Source of the DNA: Bacteroidales bacterium
Lineage (GTDB): Bacteria; Bacteroidota; Bacteroidia; Bacteroidales; Bacteroidaceae
Reading direction: 5' to 3'
Length of the DNA stretch: 26,197 bases
Assembly (NCBI GenBank): GCA_004555425.1
Contig: SFID01000018.1
Location: 1 to 26,197 of the forward strand
Positions 14,702 to 23,503 of the stretch are shown here, piece after piece (position 1 is the first letter of the stretch; the number at the start of each line of letters is the position of its first letter). Under the pieces are notes generated by a model. That model had not been told where the DNA came from and did not search any database. It saw only the letters and a list, made by a program, of their open reading frames with translations. Position numbers and translations under genes: made by a program.

Positions 14702-16207
14702 TTATGAGCCAGACGATTGACGGCGATAGCGGGCCACGGGAATGTGGAGGGCATCGCGGTATTTGGCCACGGTGCGGCGGGCCACCTGCAGGCCGCGCTC
14801 CTGGAGGGCTTTCACGAGGGCTTCGTCGGACAGGGGTTTCTGCTTGTCCTCCTGGTCAATGATTTCGACCAGTGCTGCCTTAACCTGTCGCGCCGAAACC
14901 TCTTCGCCATCGGCCGAAGTGAATTGGCCCGAGAAGAAGTGCTTGAGCGGATAGACGGCGTAGGGTGTCTGGACGTATTTGGCGGTGACAGTGCGCGATA
15001 CGGTCGAGATGTCCACCCCTGCACGGGCTGCCACGTCTTTCAGGGCCATCGGGCGGAGCAAGGATTCATCGTCGTCGCCCTCGAAGAAGGCGCGCTGGAT
15101 GTCGAGGATGCTTTGCATGACGGCCATCAGCGTCTGGCGGCGGCGGTTGATGAGGAGGAGGAAACCCTGCGCGGCCTTCACCTTGCCCTGTGCATAGACA
15201 TAGGCTTCCTGCTGCTCGCGGGTGAGGGTGCCCGAGTGGTTGGCGTATTGCTGAATGCTCTCCACGAAAGCCTGGCTCACGCGCAAGGGCGGCACGTCGC
15301 CCCAGTTGAGAGTGGCCGTGGCCGTCCCGTCGGGCCCTATTTGCACGAAGAAATCGGGGGTGACGGTGGGCGCGCTCTGCATCGTTGATTCGCTGAACAC
15401 GCGGCCAGGGGCGGGATTGAGATGAAGGAGTTCGTGGCGCACGTGACTGGCCTGCTCGGCGCTGAATCCCATGCGGCGCACCACTTCTTCCCAATGGTTG
15501 GCGGCAAACTCGCGGTAGCATTCATCGATAACGGCAAGGGCATCCTTGCGCCAAGGCGAATGGTTGTCAGGGTCGGTCAACTGGAGGCGCAGACACTCTT
15601 GCAGCGTGCGCGCTCCGACACCCCGCGGCTCGAAGGTCTGGAGGAGGCAAATGAGTCTCTCCACCTCGGGCGCATCGGTATAGACGTTGTGATAGATGGC
15701 CAGTTCGTCGGCAATCGTCAAGGCGTCCTTGCGCAGGAAACCATCGCCATCGAGCGAACCGATGAGGTAGTCCATGACCTCGCTCTCGTGCTCGGTGAGG
15801 TTGTGCTCGCCGATTTGTCGTTGCAGTTCCTCGTAGAAAGAACCTTGGTCGGCCACCACGTATTCACCACTTGTTTCGGCGCGTTCGGCTCGCTCGCGGA
15901 GGTAGTCGGGCACCTCGTCTTCGGAGGAGTAGTCGCCCAGTGCCTCGGAGATGTCGCTGGCAATGCCGTTCTCCATTCCCTCATCGTCAGCACCCTCGGC
16001 ATTGTCGGAGGGCGTGTCGGCGGCATCAAGAGCCGCATCGTGTTCGTTGTCGGCCTCTTCAAGTGCCTCATTGTCAATCATCTCGTTTTGTACACGTTCG
16101 GCAAACTGCGCCAATGGCAGTTCCACCATTTGCGAGAGTGCCACCTGTGCCAACGAGAGTTGTTGCACCTGAGATGTAGTTTGTATAAGGACGTTTTTCT
16201 GAGCCAT
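14702..16207 (-). CDS. rpoN: RpoN, RNA polymerase sigma-54 factor
   Basis: This 501-aa sigma factor directs RNA polymerase to -24/-12 promoters and needs bacterial enhancer-binding ATPases to open DNA. The N-terminal activator-contact region is glutamine/leucine-rich ('QTTSQVQQLSLAQVALSQMVELPLAQF'). An acidic linker (about residues 50-110) follows, then the core-binding region. The HTH segment contains 'MALKDVAARAGVDISTVSRTVTAKYVQT', and the RpoN box is 'ARRTVAKYRD' (residues 476-485). Length is normal. The gene starts about 70 nt downstream of a strong terminator and has its own candidate -7 box. It is followed by the MITE-like element and the PAP2 gene. Confidence 0.97.
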   Translation of the reverse strand: MAQKNVLIQTTSQVQQLSLAQVALSQMVELPLAQFAERVQNEMIDNEALEEADNEHDAALDAADTPSDNAEGADDEGMENGIASDISEALGDYSSEDEVPDYLRERAERAETSGEYVVADQGSFYEELQRQIGEHNLTEHESEVMDYLIGSLDGDGFLRKDALTIADELAIYHNVYTDAPEVERLICLLQTFEPRGVGARTLQECLRLQLTDPDNHSPWRKDALAVIDECYREFAANHWEEVVRRMGFSAEQASHVRHELLHLNPAPGRVFSESTMQSAPTVTPDFFVQIGPDGTATATLNWGDVPPLRVSQAFVESIQQYANHSGTLTREQQEAYVYAQGKVKAAQGFLLLINRRRQTLMAVMQSILDIQRAFFEGDDDESLLRPMALKDVAARAGVDISTVSRTVTAKYVQTPYAVYPLKHFFSGQFTSADGEEVSARQVKAALVEIIDQEDKQKPLSDEALVKALQERGLQVARRTVAKYRDALHIPVARYRRQSSGS

Positions 16208-16208
16208 A

Positions 16209-16239
16209 AACGCTAAGCGTTAAATACTCTGCAAAAGTA
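16209..16239 (-). promoter_or_regulatory. rpoN: Candidate rpoN promoter (TACTTTTG) with nearby palindrome
   Basis: The minus strand reads TACTTTTG at 16239-16232, a match to the Bacteroidetes -7 box TAnnTTTG, about 25 nt before the rpoN start codon. Between it and the start is the inverted repeat AACGCT-A-AGCGTT (16209-16221), which could be an operator or chance. No clear TTTG -33 element was found. Confidence 0.4.
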
Positions 16240-16276
16240 CGAATTTTATTTCTGAATATGATTCCCTTAAAGGCGC

Positions 16277-16300
16277 AAAAAAAGGCCCCACAAGGGGGCC
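16277..16300 (-). terminator. Intrinsic terminator closing the ftsX-to-glycosyltransferase block
   Basis: On the minus strand GGCCCC-CTTGT-GGGGCC (16300-16284) is followed directly by T7 (16283-16277). It separates the glycosyltransferase transcript from rpoN. Confidence 0.88.
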
Positions 16301-16484
16301 GTATGGCTTGGAAGGGCGGAGATTGGACCGAGGAAGGGCGGCGCGGGGGCCAAGATGGGGCGAAGGAAGAGGGAAAAGGGCGGAGAAAGGAAGGGGAAAG
16401 GCCACGTGCTATGCGCCTCAGGCGCATAGCCCACCTCGTCCCCAGGCCGCCGCACTGCGTCCCCGCGCCGCCGCCCCCGCCGCG
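16301..16484. other. Purine-skewed, G+C-rich spacer after the glycosyltransferase gene
   Basis: No gene is credible here. The left part (16310-16400) is strongly purine-rich on the plus strand (AGG/GGA runs). A 10-bp perfect hairpin GCTATGCGCC-TCA-GGCGCATAGC lies at 16408-16430 and could aid transcript ending or stability on the minus strand. Confidence 0.6.
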
Positions 16485-17414
16485 CTATCGCACCGCGCCA
16501 GCCGTAATGCGCAAATACTCCCCAGCCTTGTAGGCAAAGAAGCAAGCCAGAGCGGGCCGCCGCCCCAAGAGTTGCCAGCGCAGGAGCGGCCGCAGGAGGC
16601 CATAGCCCGTCAAAACGAGGGGGCGCAGGTGCCACCGCGTAATCCGATCGCACAGACGGGCCAGCGCGGAATGCTCCTGCATGGGCCCCGTCAGGCGGGA
16701 GAGGGTGCGCAATCCCGTCTCCGTCTTACGGAGAAAGTCTGCGTTGCGGTCCATCCCGTTGTGGATGAGCGGGGCGTCGATATGCGCGATGCTGTAGCCA
16801 TTCAGTTGGAGATTGATGCCCATCAGCGCGTCCTCGTAGCCGTACTCCGTACACCGCTCGTCGAAGGGCAGGTCTAGGAGTACGCGACGGTGAAACAGCA
16901 CATTAAAGGTCGACAGGCTCTCGTAGGGGTGCGCCGCGCGATAGGCCACCGAGCGGCGCGGCATGGCAGCCTGTTCGTACCGCCAACGGAGTTCGCAGCC
17001 GCGCGGACAGACAGCAGGGTTGCACAATGCGCCCACCACGACATCGGCCCTATCGCGCGCCTCATAATAACGGCGTAGGAAATCGGGCTCGCAGACCAAG
17101 GCATCGCAGTCAATGAGGAGACAGTATTCGCCGCGGGCCTCGCGGGCCAGCAGGTTGCAGTTGCGGGCCCGCCCCATATTGCTGGTTTGGCGCAGATAGC
17201 GCACGCCGTCGGCGGCAAGTTGTTCTGCCAGGGTGCGGTTGGCCGTTTCGAGCGCGGCATCCGTACTGGCATCATCGGCCAGCAGCACTTCGTACGCGAA
17301 TCTGCCCTGCCCCTCCGCGGCCAGTGCTGTGCTGAGTTGGCGGCACTGGTCCACGAGGGCTTGCAGCAGGCTTCGCACATCGTAGTTGAAGGCGGGAATC
17401 AGTATGCTCAGCAT
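16485..17414 (-). CDS. Family-2 (GT-A fold) glycosyltransferase
   Basis: This 309-aa protein opens with 'MLSILIPAFNYDVRSLLQAL', the usual nucleotide-sugar fold start. It has 'LLADDASTD' (45-52), 'SNMGRARNCNLLAREARGEYCLLIDCDA' with the metal-binding DCD at 102-104, and 'YGYEDALMG' (about 190-200), a typical ED motif. The C-terminal 50 residues are hydrophobic and basic ('LRPLVLTGYGLLRPLLRW'), suggesting membrane association. It probably adds a sugar to a surface glycan at the cytoplasmic face; donor and acceptor are unknown. The gene starts 11 nt after dsbD and ends before the terminator at 16277-16300, so it is the last gene of that operon. A LicD-type transferase two genes upstream fits a shared role in surface carbohydrate. 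Confidence 0.9.
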   Translation of the reverse strand: MLSILIPAFNYDVRSLLQALVDQCRQLSTALAAEGQGRFAYEVLLADDASTDAALETANRTLAEQLAADGVRYLRQTSNMGRARNCNLLAREARGEYCLLIDCDALVCEPDFLRRYYEARDRADVVVGALCNPAVCPRGCELRWRYEQAAMPRRSVAYRAAHPYESLSTFNVLFHRRVLLDLPFDERCTEYGYEDALMGINLQLNGYSIAHIDAPLIHNGMDRNADFLRKTETGLRTLSRLTGPMQEHSALARLCDRITRWHLRPLVLTGYGLLRPLLRWQLLGRRPALACFFAYKAGEYLRITAGAVR

Positions 17415-17425
17415 TGCGCAGTCGG

Positions 17426-19492
17426 CTACTTGTGGTATGCTTTGAGACCCGTCTCGAGGAACTGCACGAACTTGTCCACGTCCTCATCGTAGGAGTAGGA
17501 GCGCGTGAGGGGATTGCCTTCGTTGTCCACGAGCACATAGAAGGGCTGGGTCTGTGCGCCGAAGCGGCTCATCTGGAGGTAGCTCCACTTGTCGCCAACG
17601 GTACGGAGGGTGCGCTCTTCGCCGTTCTCCTTCACAGTAATATTCTCGGGCAGGCGCTCCTTCTCATCTACGTAGAGGGAGATAACGACAAAATCCTCCT
17701 GCATCAGTTTGCTGACCTGCGGTTTCTCCCAAACGGCCGCTTCCATCTTGCGGCAGTTCACGCAACCATGACCTGTGAAGTCGAGGAACACGGGCTTGCC
17801 CATCTTGCGGGCATAGGCCATACCCTCTTCGTAGTTGCGGAAGGTCTGCACCTTAGCAGGCTGGAGATTGAAATCCTGCGTGGACATAGGCGGAGCAAAT
17901 GCGCTGATGGCCTTGCACGGTGCGCCCCACAGGCCTGGCACCATATAAACGGCAAAGGCCAAGGAGATGAGGGCGAGGAAGAAACGGGTCACTGAGGTAT
18001 GGCGCTCGTCTTCGTCATCGTGGGGAAACTTGATGAGGCCCAGCAAGTAGATGCCCAACAGGGCGAAGATGACAATCCAAAGGGCGAGGAAGGTTTCGCG
18101 GTCGAGGAGGTGCCAGCCGTAGGCGAGGTCGGCCACCGAGAAGAACTTGAGCGCAAAAGCCAGTTCAAGGAAACCGAGCGTCACCTTGACGGCATTGAGC
18201 CAGCCGCCGCTCTTGGGCGCACTCTTCAGAAGCGTGGGGAAGAGCGCAAAGAGGGTGAACGGCAGGGCAAGGGCGATGGCGAAGCCCAGCATACCGATGG
18301 TCGGGGCCAGCACACTGCCGCCCGAGGTGCTCACTTCGACCAAGAGGAATCCGATGATGGGACCCGTACACGAGAAACTGACCAGCGACAACGTGAAAGC
18401 CATCAAGAAGATGGAGAGCAGGCCTGTCGTCTTCTCAGCCTTGCCATCCACGGCTGCGCCCCAAGAGGAGGGCAACGTAATCTCGAAACCGCCAAAGAAA
18501 CTGGCGGCAAAAACTACCAGCATCAGGAAGAAGAAGATGTTGAATATGGCGTTCGTGGACAGGTCGTTGAGTGCGTTTGCTCCGAAGATGGAGGTGATAA
18601 TCAGACCTAGGGCTACGTAGATTACAATGATGGAGATGCCATACGTGATGGCGTCGCGGATGCCCTTGCGTCGGTTGCCACTACGCTTGAGGAAGAAACT
18701 GACGGTCATAGGTATGATGGGCCACACGCAAGGAGTGAAGAGGGCCACCAGACCTCCCACGAAGCCAAGCAGGAAGATGTACCAGATGCTGGCATCGGAC
18801 ACGCTCTCTTCTCCGAAAGCCTGCAATTTGTCGATGGCAGGGCTCCACCACATCTGACGAAGTTCATCGCTCACACCATCTACGCTGCCGCCAACCATCA
18901 CTACGGCACTGGTATCCGCAGCTACGGAGTCGGCAGTTTCCGTGGCTACTTCTGCAGCAGGCAGCGGCTCTTCAGCAGCAGACTCGGCCTTATCGGTTTT
19001 CTCGTCCTTGCCAGCGGCGTCCTTGTCGGCGGCAGTCTCTGCGCCAGGTCCGTCCTTGCCAGCCAGTTTGCAACTGACAGTGGTGGGCGGCAGGCAATTT
19101 TGGTCGTTGCAGGCCGAGAACTCAAGATAGCCCTCCAAGTTATAGACGGGCTTGGTCAGACGTACGCGCTGCGTAAACGTACAACTGCCCTCGAAATAGG
19201 TGATGTTCATCTCAAACATCGGGTCAAAGGACGTCTTGGCGCCCTTGCCGGGCTTCAATTTGCCGACCAATTCGACGCCATCCTTCTTGTCCACGCCAAA
19301 GATGGCGGGGTTGGGACCATCGGCTGGGATGTTGGTGGAATAGACGTGCCAACCGGCAGCGGCCTTTCCCGTGAAGACAATGTCAACCTCCGTAGGGCTG
19401 ACTTCCTTGTACGATACCTTGAAATTGACTTGCGCCAAAGCGGCTGCGCAGGTCAACAGGAAAAGAACAGAACAGGTGAGAATCTTTTTCAT
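17426..19492 (-). CDS. dsbD: DsbD-like thiol:disulfide interchange protein
   Basis: This 688-aa protein carries electrons from cytoplasmic thioredoxin across the inner membrane to periplasmic partners. A signal peptide (MKKILTCSVLFLLTCAAALA, cleavage near residue 20) precedes an N-terminal DsbD-alpha-type beta domain with C128 and C133 ('SACNDQNCLPP'). A low-complexity E/A/D/K-rich linker (about 147-200) follows. The membrane domain from about residue 236 contains the redox cysteines in 'TPCVWPIIPM' (C255) and 'SFSCTGPIIG'. The C-terminal thioredoxin domain has 'CVNC' (C577, C580) and 'FLDFTGHGC'. All three modules are present. It lies 63 nt after the IspD-LicD fusion and 11 nt before the glycosyltransferase gene. 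Confidence 0.95.
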   Translation of the reverse strand: MKKILTCSVLFLLTCAAALAQVNFKVSYKEVSPTEVDIVFTGKAAAGWHVYSTNIPADGPNPAIFGVDKKDGVELVGKLKPGKGAKTSFDPMFEMNITYFEGSCTFTQRVRLTKPVYNLEGYLEFSACNDQNCLPPTTVSCKLAGKDGPGAETAADKDAAGKDEKTDKAESAAEEPLPAAEVATETADSVAADTSAVVMVGGSVDGVSDELRQMWWSPAIDKLQAFGEESVSDASIWYIFLLGFVGGLVALFTPCVWPIIPMTVSFFLKRSGNRRKGIRDAITYGISIIVIYVALGLIITSIFGANALNDLSTNAIFNIFFFLMLVVFAASFFGGFEITLPSSWGAAVDGKAEKTTGLLSIFLMAFTLSLVSFSCTGPIIGFLLVEVSTSGGSVLAPTIGMLGFAIALALPFTLFALFPTLLKSAPKSGGWLNAVKVTLGFLELAFALKFFSVADLAYGWHLLDRETFLALWIVIFALLGIYLLGLIKFPHDDEDERHTSVTRFFLALISLAFAVYMVPGLWGAPCKAISAFAPPMSTQDFNLQPAKVQTFRNYEEGMAYARKMGKPVFLDFTGHGCVNCRKMEAAVWEKPQVSKLMQEDFVVISLYVDEKERLPENITVKENGEERTLRTVGDKWSYLQMSRFGAQTQPFYVLVDNEGNPLTRSYSYDEDVDKFVQFLETGLKAYHK

Positions 19493-19555
19493 TATTGGTT
19501 AGTTTGGATTTTGCTAGGGAAATAGGAGAAAGTTTGGCCGCAACGAGAGGTGCGC

Positions 19556-21124
19556 CTAAAGTTCGGGCACGTAGAATACGGCGTGGCCTTTGCGCTGGTC
19601 CTCGGGCGGGAGTTGCATATAGTCGCGGAAGAGGTCGCGCAGGTAGGTATCTGCATCGGCGGGCGCACTGAAGGTCTGGCCCTCAAAGGTAATCGTGCCG
19701 AGCGGGAAGATGGTGGTGCGCAAGTGGCGATTGCCATTGCCGCTATGGGCGAGAATGTTGGAATAATATCGGTCTTTCTTTCTCAATACTCCGCCGACTG
19801 TCCACAGCGCACGGCAGCAGGCACGCTTGGCGGTGAAATAGAAAAATTCGGCAGCAGCACGCAGGGTGTAGTAGTGCTGCGAGTGGAGGATGGCATTGGC
19901 TCGGCAATAACCGCGTGCCACCTTGCGCGAAAACTGTGGGCCAAACGTGGGCCACGCCTCCATGGGGAAGATGTCCACAAACAGGCCCTTGCCATACGGG
20001 CGACTGAAGTCGTCGGCCGCCTCGACGATGTAGGAATGGCGGTCGCGCACTTTGTACATCGGCTGACGAATGGAGGGGTCGGTTTCGGGGCATTGCAGAT
20101 ACAGGCCCTCGGGCAAATCCGTTCGCGCTGCCTCAATGAGTTTCGGCAGGTACTCCTTGGGCACGCAGATATCTATGTCGTCGTCCCAGGGGATGAACCC
20201 GCCGTGGCGCACTGCGCCGAGCAGCGTCCCGCTGTCCAACCAATAGGGTATCTCGTGGCGGTCGCAGAGGTCGGCTGTGGCCCGCAGGATGTCGAGGATG
20301 CGCAGTTGCATAGCTCGCAAATTCCGCTGGTTGTGCGCCAGTACGGGGTCGGCATCAGCGGCAGGCTGTGGGGAAGGTGTGCTGGCCGTTTGGTTCGCAC
20401 TACTCCTTTGATTCTCGCCAGCCTGTGCCAGACGGTTCGCTGCGAGAAAGCGTTCAAGTTGCGGCAAGTCGTCGGGGCTGGTCAGTTTCATATTGCAGGG
20501 TGCGCCTTCCACGAGTGCAACGGGCACATCGGGCAGGTAGTGATACACGAGGCTGCAATCGTCCGTCGCCGTCCAATGGTCGGGGTCGGCGGCTGCCTTT
20601 TCGTAGGCTGCATTGAGGGTGGAGGAGTGGAAACCTTGCGGCGTCTGCAATCCGCGCAGGGCGGCCCGATTGAGGGTGCCGCGCAGCAGGTTGTCGCGGT
20701 GCTGTACGATGGTGTCCACAACGGGTTGCGCCACACCGACGGCGGCATATTTTTCGAGCGAGCGGCACACCCGCGTGATGATGTCGGCCGTCACGAGTGG
20801 GCGGGCGGCATCGTGGAAGAGCAGGTGGCAATATTCCCGTGCGTAGAGGTGGAGTGCGGCGCGCGTGCTATCGGTGCGTTCGTTGCCTCCCTCAATGACG
20901 TGGCGCACCTTGGTCCATTCGTTTTTGCGCACCAACTCGCTGACGGCCTGCATATAGTCGCGGTGTACAACAATCGCCACCTCGTCTATCAACGGGTGGC
21001 GCAGAAATGCTTCAACGGCATGTTCAAGAACGGTCTGGTGGCCCAGGCGCAGGTATTGCTTGGGTTCGGACGCGCCAAAACGGCGGCCGCTCCCCGCAGC
21101 CAGTATGATAGCAATGGTTTTCAT
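19556..21124 (-). CDS. Bifunctional IspD/TarI-type cytidylyltransferase fused to LicD-type transferase
   Basis: This is a 522-aa two-domain protein. Residues 1-230 are an IspD/TarI-like CTP-dependent cytidylyltransferase: 'LAAGSGRRFG' (8-17), 'PKQY' (21-24), 'HDAARP' (104-109), 'TPQ' (161-163) and K213 in 'NMKLTSPDD'. A Q/S/A/P-rich linker spans 231-265. Residues 266-522 are LicD-like, with 'DSGTLLGAVRHGGF' and the metal-binding 'WDDDID' (about 297-318), then 'GKGLFVDIFPME'. LicD proteins and human fukutin/FKRP transfer phospho-choline or phospho-ribitol from CDP donors, so fusion implies donor synthesis and transfer in one protein. Whether it also serves as IspD of the MEP pathway (ispG is in this window) cannot be told here. 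Its start overlaps the folK stop (ATGA). Confidence 0.88.
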   Translation of the reverse strand: MKTIAIILAAGSGRRFGASEPKQYLRLGHQTVLEHAVEAFLRHPLIDEVAIVVHRDYMQAVSELVRKNEWTKVRHVIEGGNERTDSTRAALHLYAREYCHLLFHDAARPLVTADIITRVCRSLEKYAAVGVAQPVVDTIVQHRDNLLRGTLNRAALRGLQTPQGFHSSTLNAAYEKAAADPDHWTATDDCSLVYHYLPDVPVALVEGAPCNMKLTSPDDLPQLERFLAANRLAQAGENQRSSANQTASTPSPQPAADADPVLAHNQRNLRAMQLRILDILRATADLCDRHEIPYWLDSGTLLGAVRHGGFIPWDDDIDICVPKEYLPKLIEAARTDLPEGLYLQCPETDPSIRQPMYKVRDRHSYIVEAADDFSRPYGKGLFVDIFPMEAWPTFGPQFSRKVARGYCRANAILHSQHYYTLRAAAEFFYFTAKRACCRALWTVGGVLRKKDRYYSNILAHSGNGNRHLRTTIFPLGTITFEGQTFSAPADADTYLRDLFRDYMQLPPEDQRKGHAVFYVPEL

Positions 21125-21618
21125 GGTTTGGAAGGGCTATTTTTGCGTTGTAACGTCCGGATGCTTTGTCGGAGCGTGGGGTGCAGGAGGTCGGGAGCGA
21201 TTTCGGCCAAAGGGTCGAGCACAAAATGGCGTTCGTGCAGATGGGGGTGCGGCAGTGTGAGTTCGGGCAGCCCGATTTGCAGGTCTTCCCAGAGCAAGAG
21301 GTCAATGTCTATCGGCCGATCGGCATACCTGCCGCCCACACTCTTTTGCCGGCGTCCCAGTTGGCACTCGATTTCTTTTGTGATTGCGAGCACGCGGAGG
21401 GCATCGGCCTCGTTGGGATGCGCACACGCTGTCACACGAAAGGCGGCTGCGGCGTTGAGAAAGGCATGTGGAGAATCGAAACCCACAGGTGCGGTTTCGT
21501 ACATACGGGAGAGGGCCACGCAAGGGCCTATGCGGCGCTCCATCTCGCTGACGGCGCGCCGCAGGGTGCCTTCGCGGTCGCCCATATTGGCTCCCAGGGA
21601 AACATATAATAGGGACAT
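21121..21618 (-). CDS. folK: FolK, HPPK (hydroxymethyl-dihydropterin pyrophosphokinase)
   Basis: This 165-aa cytoplasmic folate-pathway enzyme transfers pyrophosphate from ATP to 6-hydroxymethyl-7,8-dihydropterin. Family features are clear: 'YVSLGANMGDREGTL' at the N-terminus, 'SRMYETAPVGF' with 'FLNAA' following, the catalytic loop region 'ADRPIDIDLLLW' with the conserved aspartates, and 'PHPHLHERHFVLDPLAEIAP'. Length is normal. It overlaps the downstream IspD-LicD gene by four bases, so the two are translationally coupled, and starts 43 nt after queA. That short gap contains a tRNA-like fragment that I rejected. Confidence 0.96.
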   Translation of the reverse strand: MSLLYVSLGANMGDREGTLRRAVSEMERRIGPCVALSRMYETAPVGFDSPHAFLNAAAAFRVTACAHPNEADALRVLAITKEIECQLGRRQKSVGGRYADRPIDIDLLLWEDLQIGLPELTLPHPHLHERHFVLDPLAEIAPDLLHPTLRQSIRTLQRKNSPSKP

Positions 21619-21661
21619 GGCTGATTATCTGCCGACGAGGGATTCGTACCCAGACCTTGCG

Positions 21662-22714
21662 TTAGTCAATAATAAGGAGGGCGTCGCCGTAGGGGCCAAA
21701 CTTGTAGTCGGCCTCAAGGGCGGCGTGATAGGCATTCATAACAAAATCGTAGTCGCCAAAGGCGGCGGTGAGCATGAGCAGGGTGGAATACGGCAGGTGG
21801 AAGTTGACAACCATCGCATCGGCCACACCAAATTCGTAGGGCGGGAAGATGAACTTGTTGGTCCATCCCTCAAACTCCTTGATATGATGGTCGGGGCCCA
21901 CGCAGGCTTCCAGGGCGCGCTGCACCGTTGTACCGACGGCCACAATCTTATGTCCGTTGTCTTTGGCTTGGTTGACAATGCGACAGCATTCGGCTTCAAC
22001 AAACATCTGCTCGGAGTCCATCTTGTGTTTCGTCAGGTCCTCCACGTCGGTGTTGCGGAAATTACCCAGGCCACAGTGCAGGGTGATGTAGGCAAACTCA
22101 ATGCCTTTGATTTCGAGGCGCTTCATGAGTTGGCGCGAGAAGTGCAGACCTGCCGTCGGGGCGGTTACGGCTCCCTCGTTCTTGGCAAAGATGCACTGGA
22201 AGTTCTCCAAATCTTCGGGTTCGCTTTCGCGGCCGATGAAACGGGGGATGGGGGCTTCGCCGAGGGCATATAGCGACTTCTTGAACTCGTCGTGGTCGCC
22301 GTCGTAGAGGAAGCGCAGGGTGCGTCCGCGGCTGGTGGTATTGTCAATCACTTCGGCCACGATGGAATCGTCTTCGCCGAAGTACAACTTGTTGCCAATA
22401 CGGATTTTGCGGGCGGGGTCCACGAGCACATCCCAGAGGCGGAGTTCCTGATTAAGTTCGCGCAGGAGGAACACTTCGATGCGTGCGTTCGTCTTCTCCT
22501 TGTTGCCATAGAGGCGGGCGGGAAACACTTTTGTGTCGTTGAACACGAAGACGTCGTGCTCGTCGAAATAGTCCAGGATGTCCTTGAACATGCGATGCTC
22601 TATCTCGCCGGTTTTTCTATGGAGCACCATCATGCGGCATTCGTCGCGGTGGGGTGCGGGATATTGGGCGATTTTCTCTTCGGGGAGTTTGTACTTGAAT
22701 TGGGAGAGCTTCAC
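21662..22714 (-). CDS. queA: QueA, S-adenosylmethionine:tRNA ribosyltransferase-isomerase
   Basis: This 350-aa enzyme makes epoxyqueuosine at the wobble position of GUN-anticodon tRNAs, transferring the ribosyl part of SAM to preQ1-modified tRNA. Recognisable family segments are '[19 protein letters not shown]', '[15 protein letters not shown]', '[12 protein letters not shown]', '[19 protein letters not shown]', '[10 protein letters not shown]' and the C-terminal '[25 protein letters not shown]'. Length and start fit the family. It lies 80 nt after truB, another tRNA-modification gene, and 43 nt before folK. Confidence 0.97.
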   Translation of the reverse strand: MKLSQFKYKLPEEKIAQYPAPHRDECRMMVLHRKTGEIEHRMFKDILDYFDEHDVFVFNDTKVFPARLYGNKEKTNARIEVFLLRELNQELRLWDVLVDPARKIRIGNKLYFGEDDSIVAEVIDNTTSRGRTLRFLYDGDHDEFKKSLYALGEAPIPRFIGRESEPEDLENFQCIFAKNEGAVTAPTAGLHFSRQLMKRLEIKGIEFAYITLHCGLGNFRNTDVEDLTKHKMDSEQMFVEAECCRIVNQAKDNGHKIVAVGTTVQRALEACVGPDHHIKEFEGWTNKFIFPPYEFGVADAMVVNFHLPYSTLLMLTAAFGDYDFVMNAYHAALEADYKFGPYGDALLIID

Positions 22715-22794
22715 TGTTGGATATTTTTATGGGTTATGTGATTCTGTGAATATGGGGAGAGGTTTTGCGGAAGGGTTGTGGCGCTGGCCTGGGC

Positions 22795-23502
22795 TTAGAG
22801 GTCCGTTTCGATTTCGATGGTTTGCAACCACTGCTCGAAGGATTCGATGGTGTGGCAATCCGCCACGCGGTAGTCGCCCACCTGTGTGCGCCGCAGGGCT
22901 GTGAGGTGTGCGCCGCTTTGGAGGGCCTGTCCGATGTCGCGGGCCAGAGCGCGGATATAGGTGCCTTTCGAGCAGACGATGCGCAGGGTGAGGCGCATGG
23001 CCTCGCTGTCCCATTCGACCACCTCCATTTCGTCAATGCGCAGGGGCTTGGCGCGCAGTGCCACGTCCTCGCCGCGGCGAGCCAGGTCGTAGGCCCGTTT
23101 GCCTTCCACCTTGCACGCCGAGAAGGCGGGCGGCACCTGCATGATTTCGCCCACAAAGCGGGGCAGGGTCTCGTCAATCAGGGCGCGGGTGATATGGGCA
23201 GTGGGATAGGTGGCGTCGATGGGATGCTCCAGGTCGTAACTCGGCGTGGTGGCCCCCAGTTGGAGGGTGGCCACATACTCCTTCACGCCCGCTTGCAGGC
23301 TGTCGATGCTTTTGGTGGCGCGGCCCGTGCAAACCACCATCACGCCTGTGGCCAAGGGGTCCAGCGTACCTGCGTGGCCCACCTTAATCTTCTTGCCGCC
23401 CATTCGCTGCGTGAGCAGCCAGCGCACTTTGTTGACGAGGGCAAAGGAGGTGATACCGTAGGGCTTGTCGAAGGCGAGTACTTGTCCAGCAAGAAAGTTC
23501 AT
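22795..23502 (-). CDS. truB: TruB, tRNA pseudouridine-55 synthase
   Basis: This 235-aa enzyme converts U55 of the tRNA T-loop to pseudouridine. The catalytic aspartate D48 lies in 'VGHAGTLDPLATG'. Other family marks are 'DKPYGITSF', 'KEYVATLQLGATTPSYD' and 'QVPPAFSACKVEGKRAYDLARRGE', with 'CSKGTYIRALARDIG' further on. It is shorter than E. coli TruB (about 314 aa) because it lacks the C-terminal PUA extension, as is usual in Bacteroidetes. The start codon is one base after the uppP stop codon, implying coupled translation. Confidence 0.97.
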   Translation of the reverse strand: MNFLAGQVLAFDKPYGITSFALVNKVRWLLTQRMGGKKIKVGHAGTLDPLATGVMVVCTGRATKSIDSLQAGVKEYVATLQLGATTPSYDLEHPIDATYPTAHITRALIDETLPRFVGEIMQVPPAFSACKVEGKRAYDLARRGEDVALRAKPLRIDEMEVVEWDSEAMRLTLRIVCSKGTYIRALARDIGQALQSGAHLTALRRTQVGDYRVADCHTIESFEQWLQTIEIETDL

Positions 23503-23503
23503 A

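Noticed and set aside
21629..21660. tRNA 3'-end-like sequence on the minus strand between queA and folK (GGGTACGAATCCC then TCGTCGGCA)
   Set aside because: The T-loop resembles TTCGAAT with one change, and the tail looks like an acceptor arm, but only three T-stem pairs form, and there is no room for a D-arm or anticodon arm before the queA stop. At best it is a remnant; no integration scar could be shown.
19550..22273. 907-codon plus-strand open frame
   Set aside because: It is antisense to ispD-licD, folK and queA, all clear family members. G+C-rich coding DNA gives long shadow frames, and the translation has no domain pattern.
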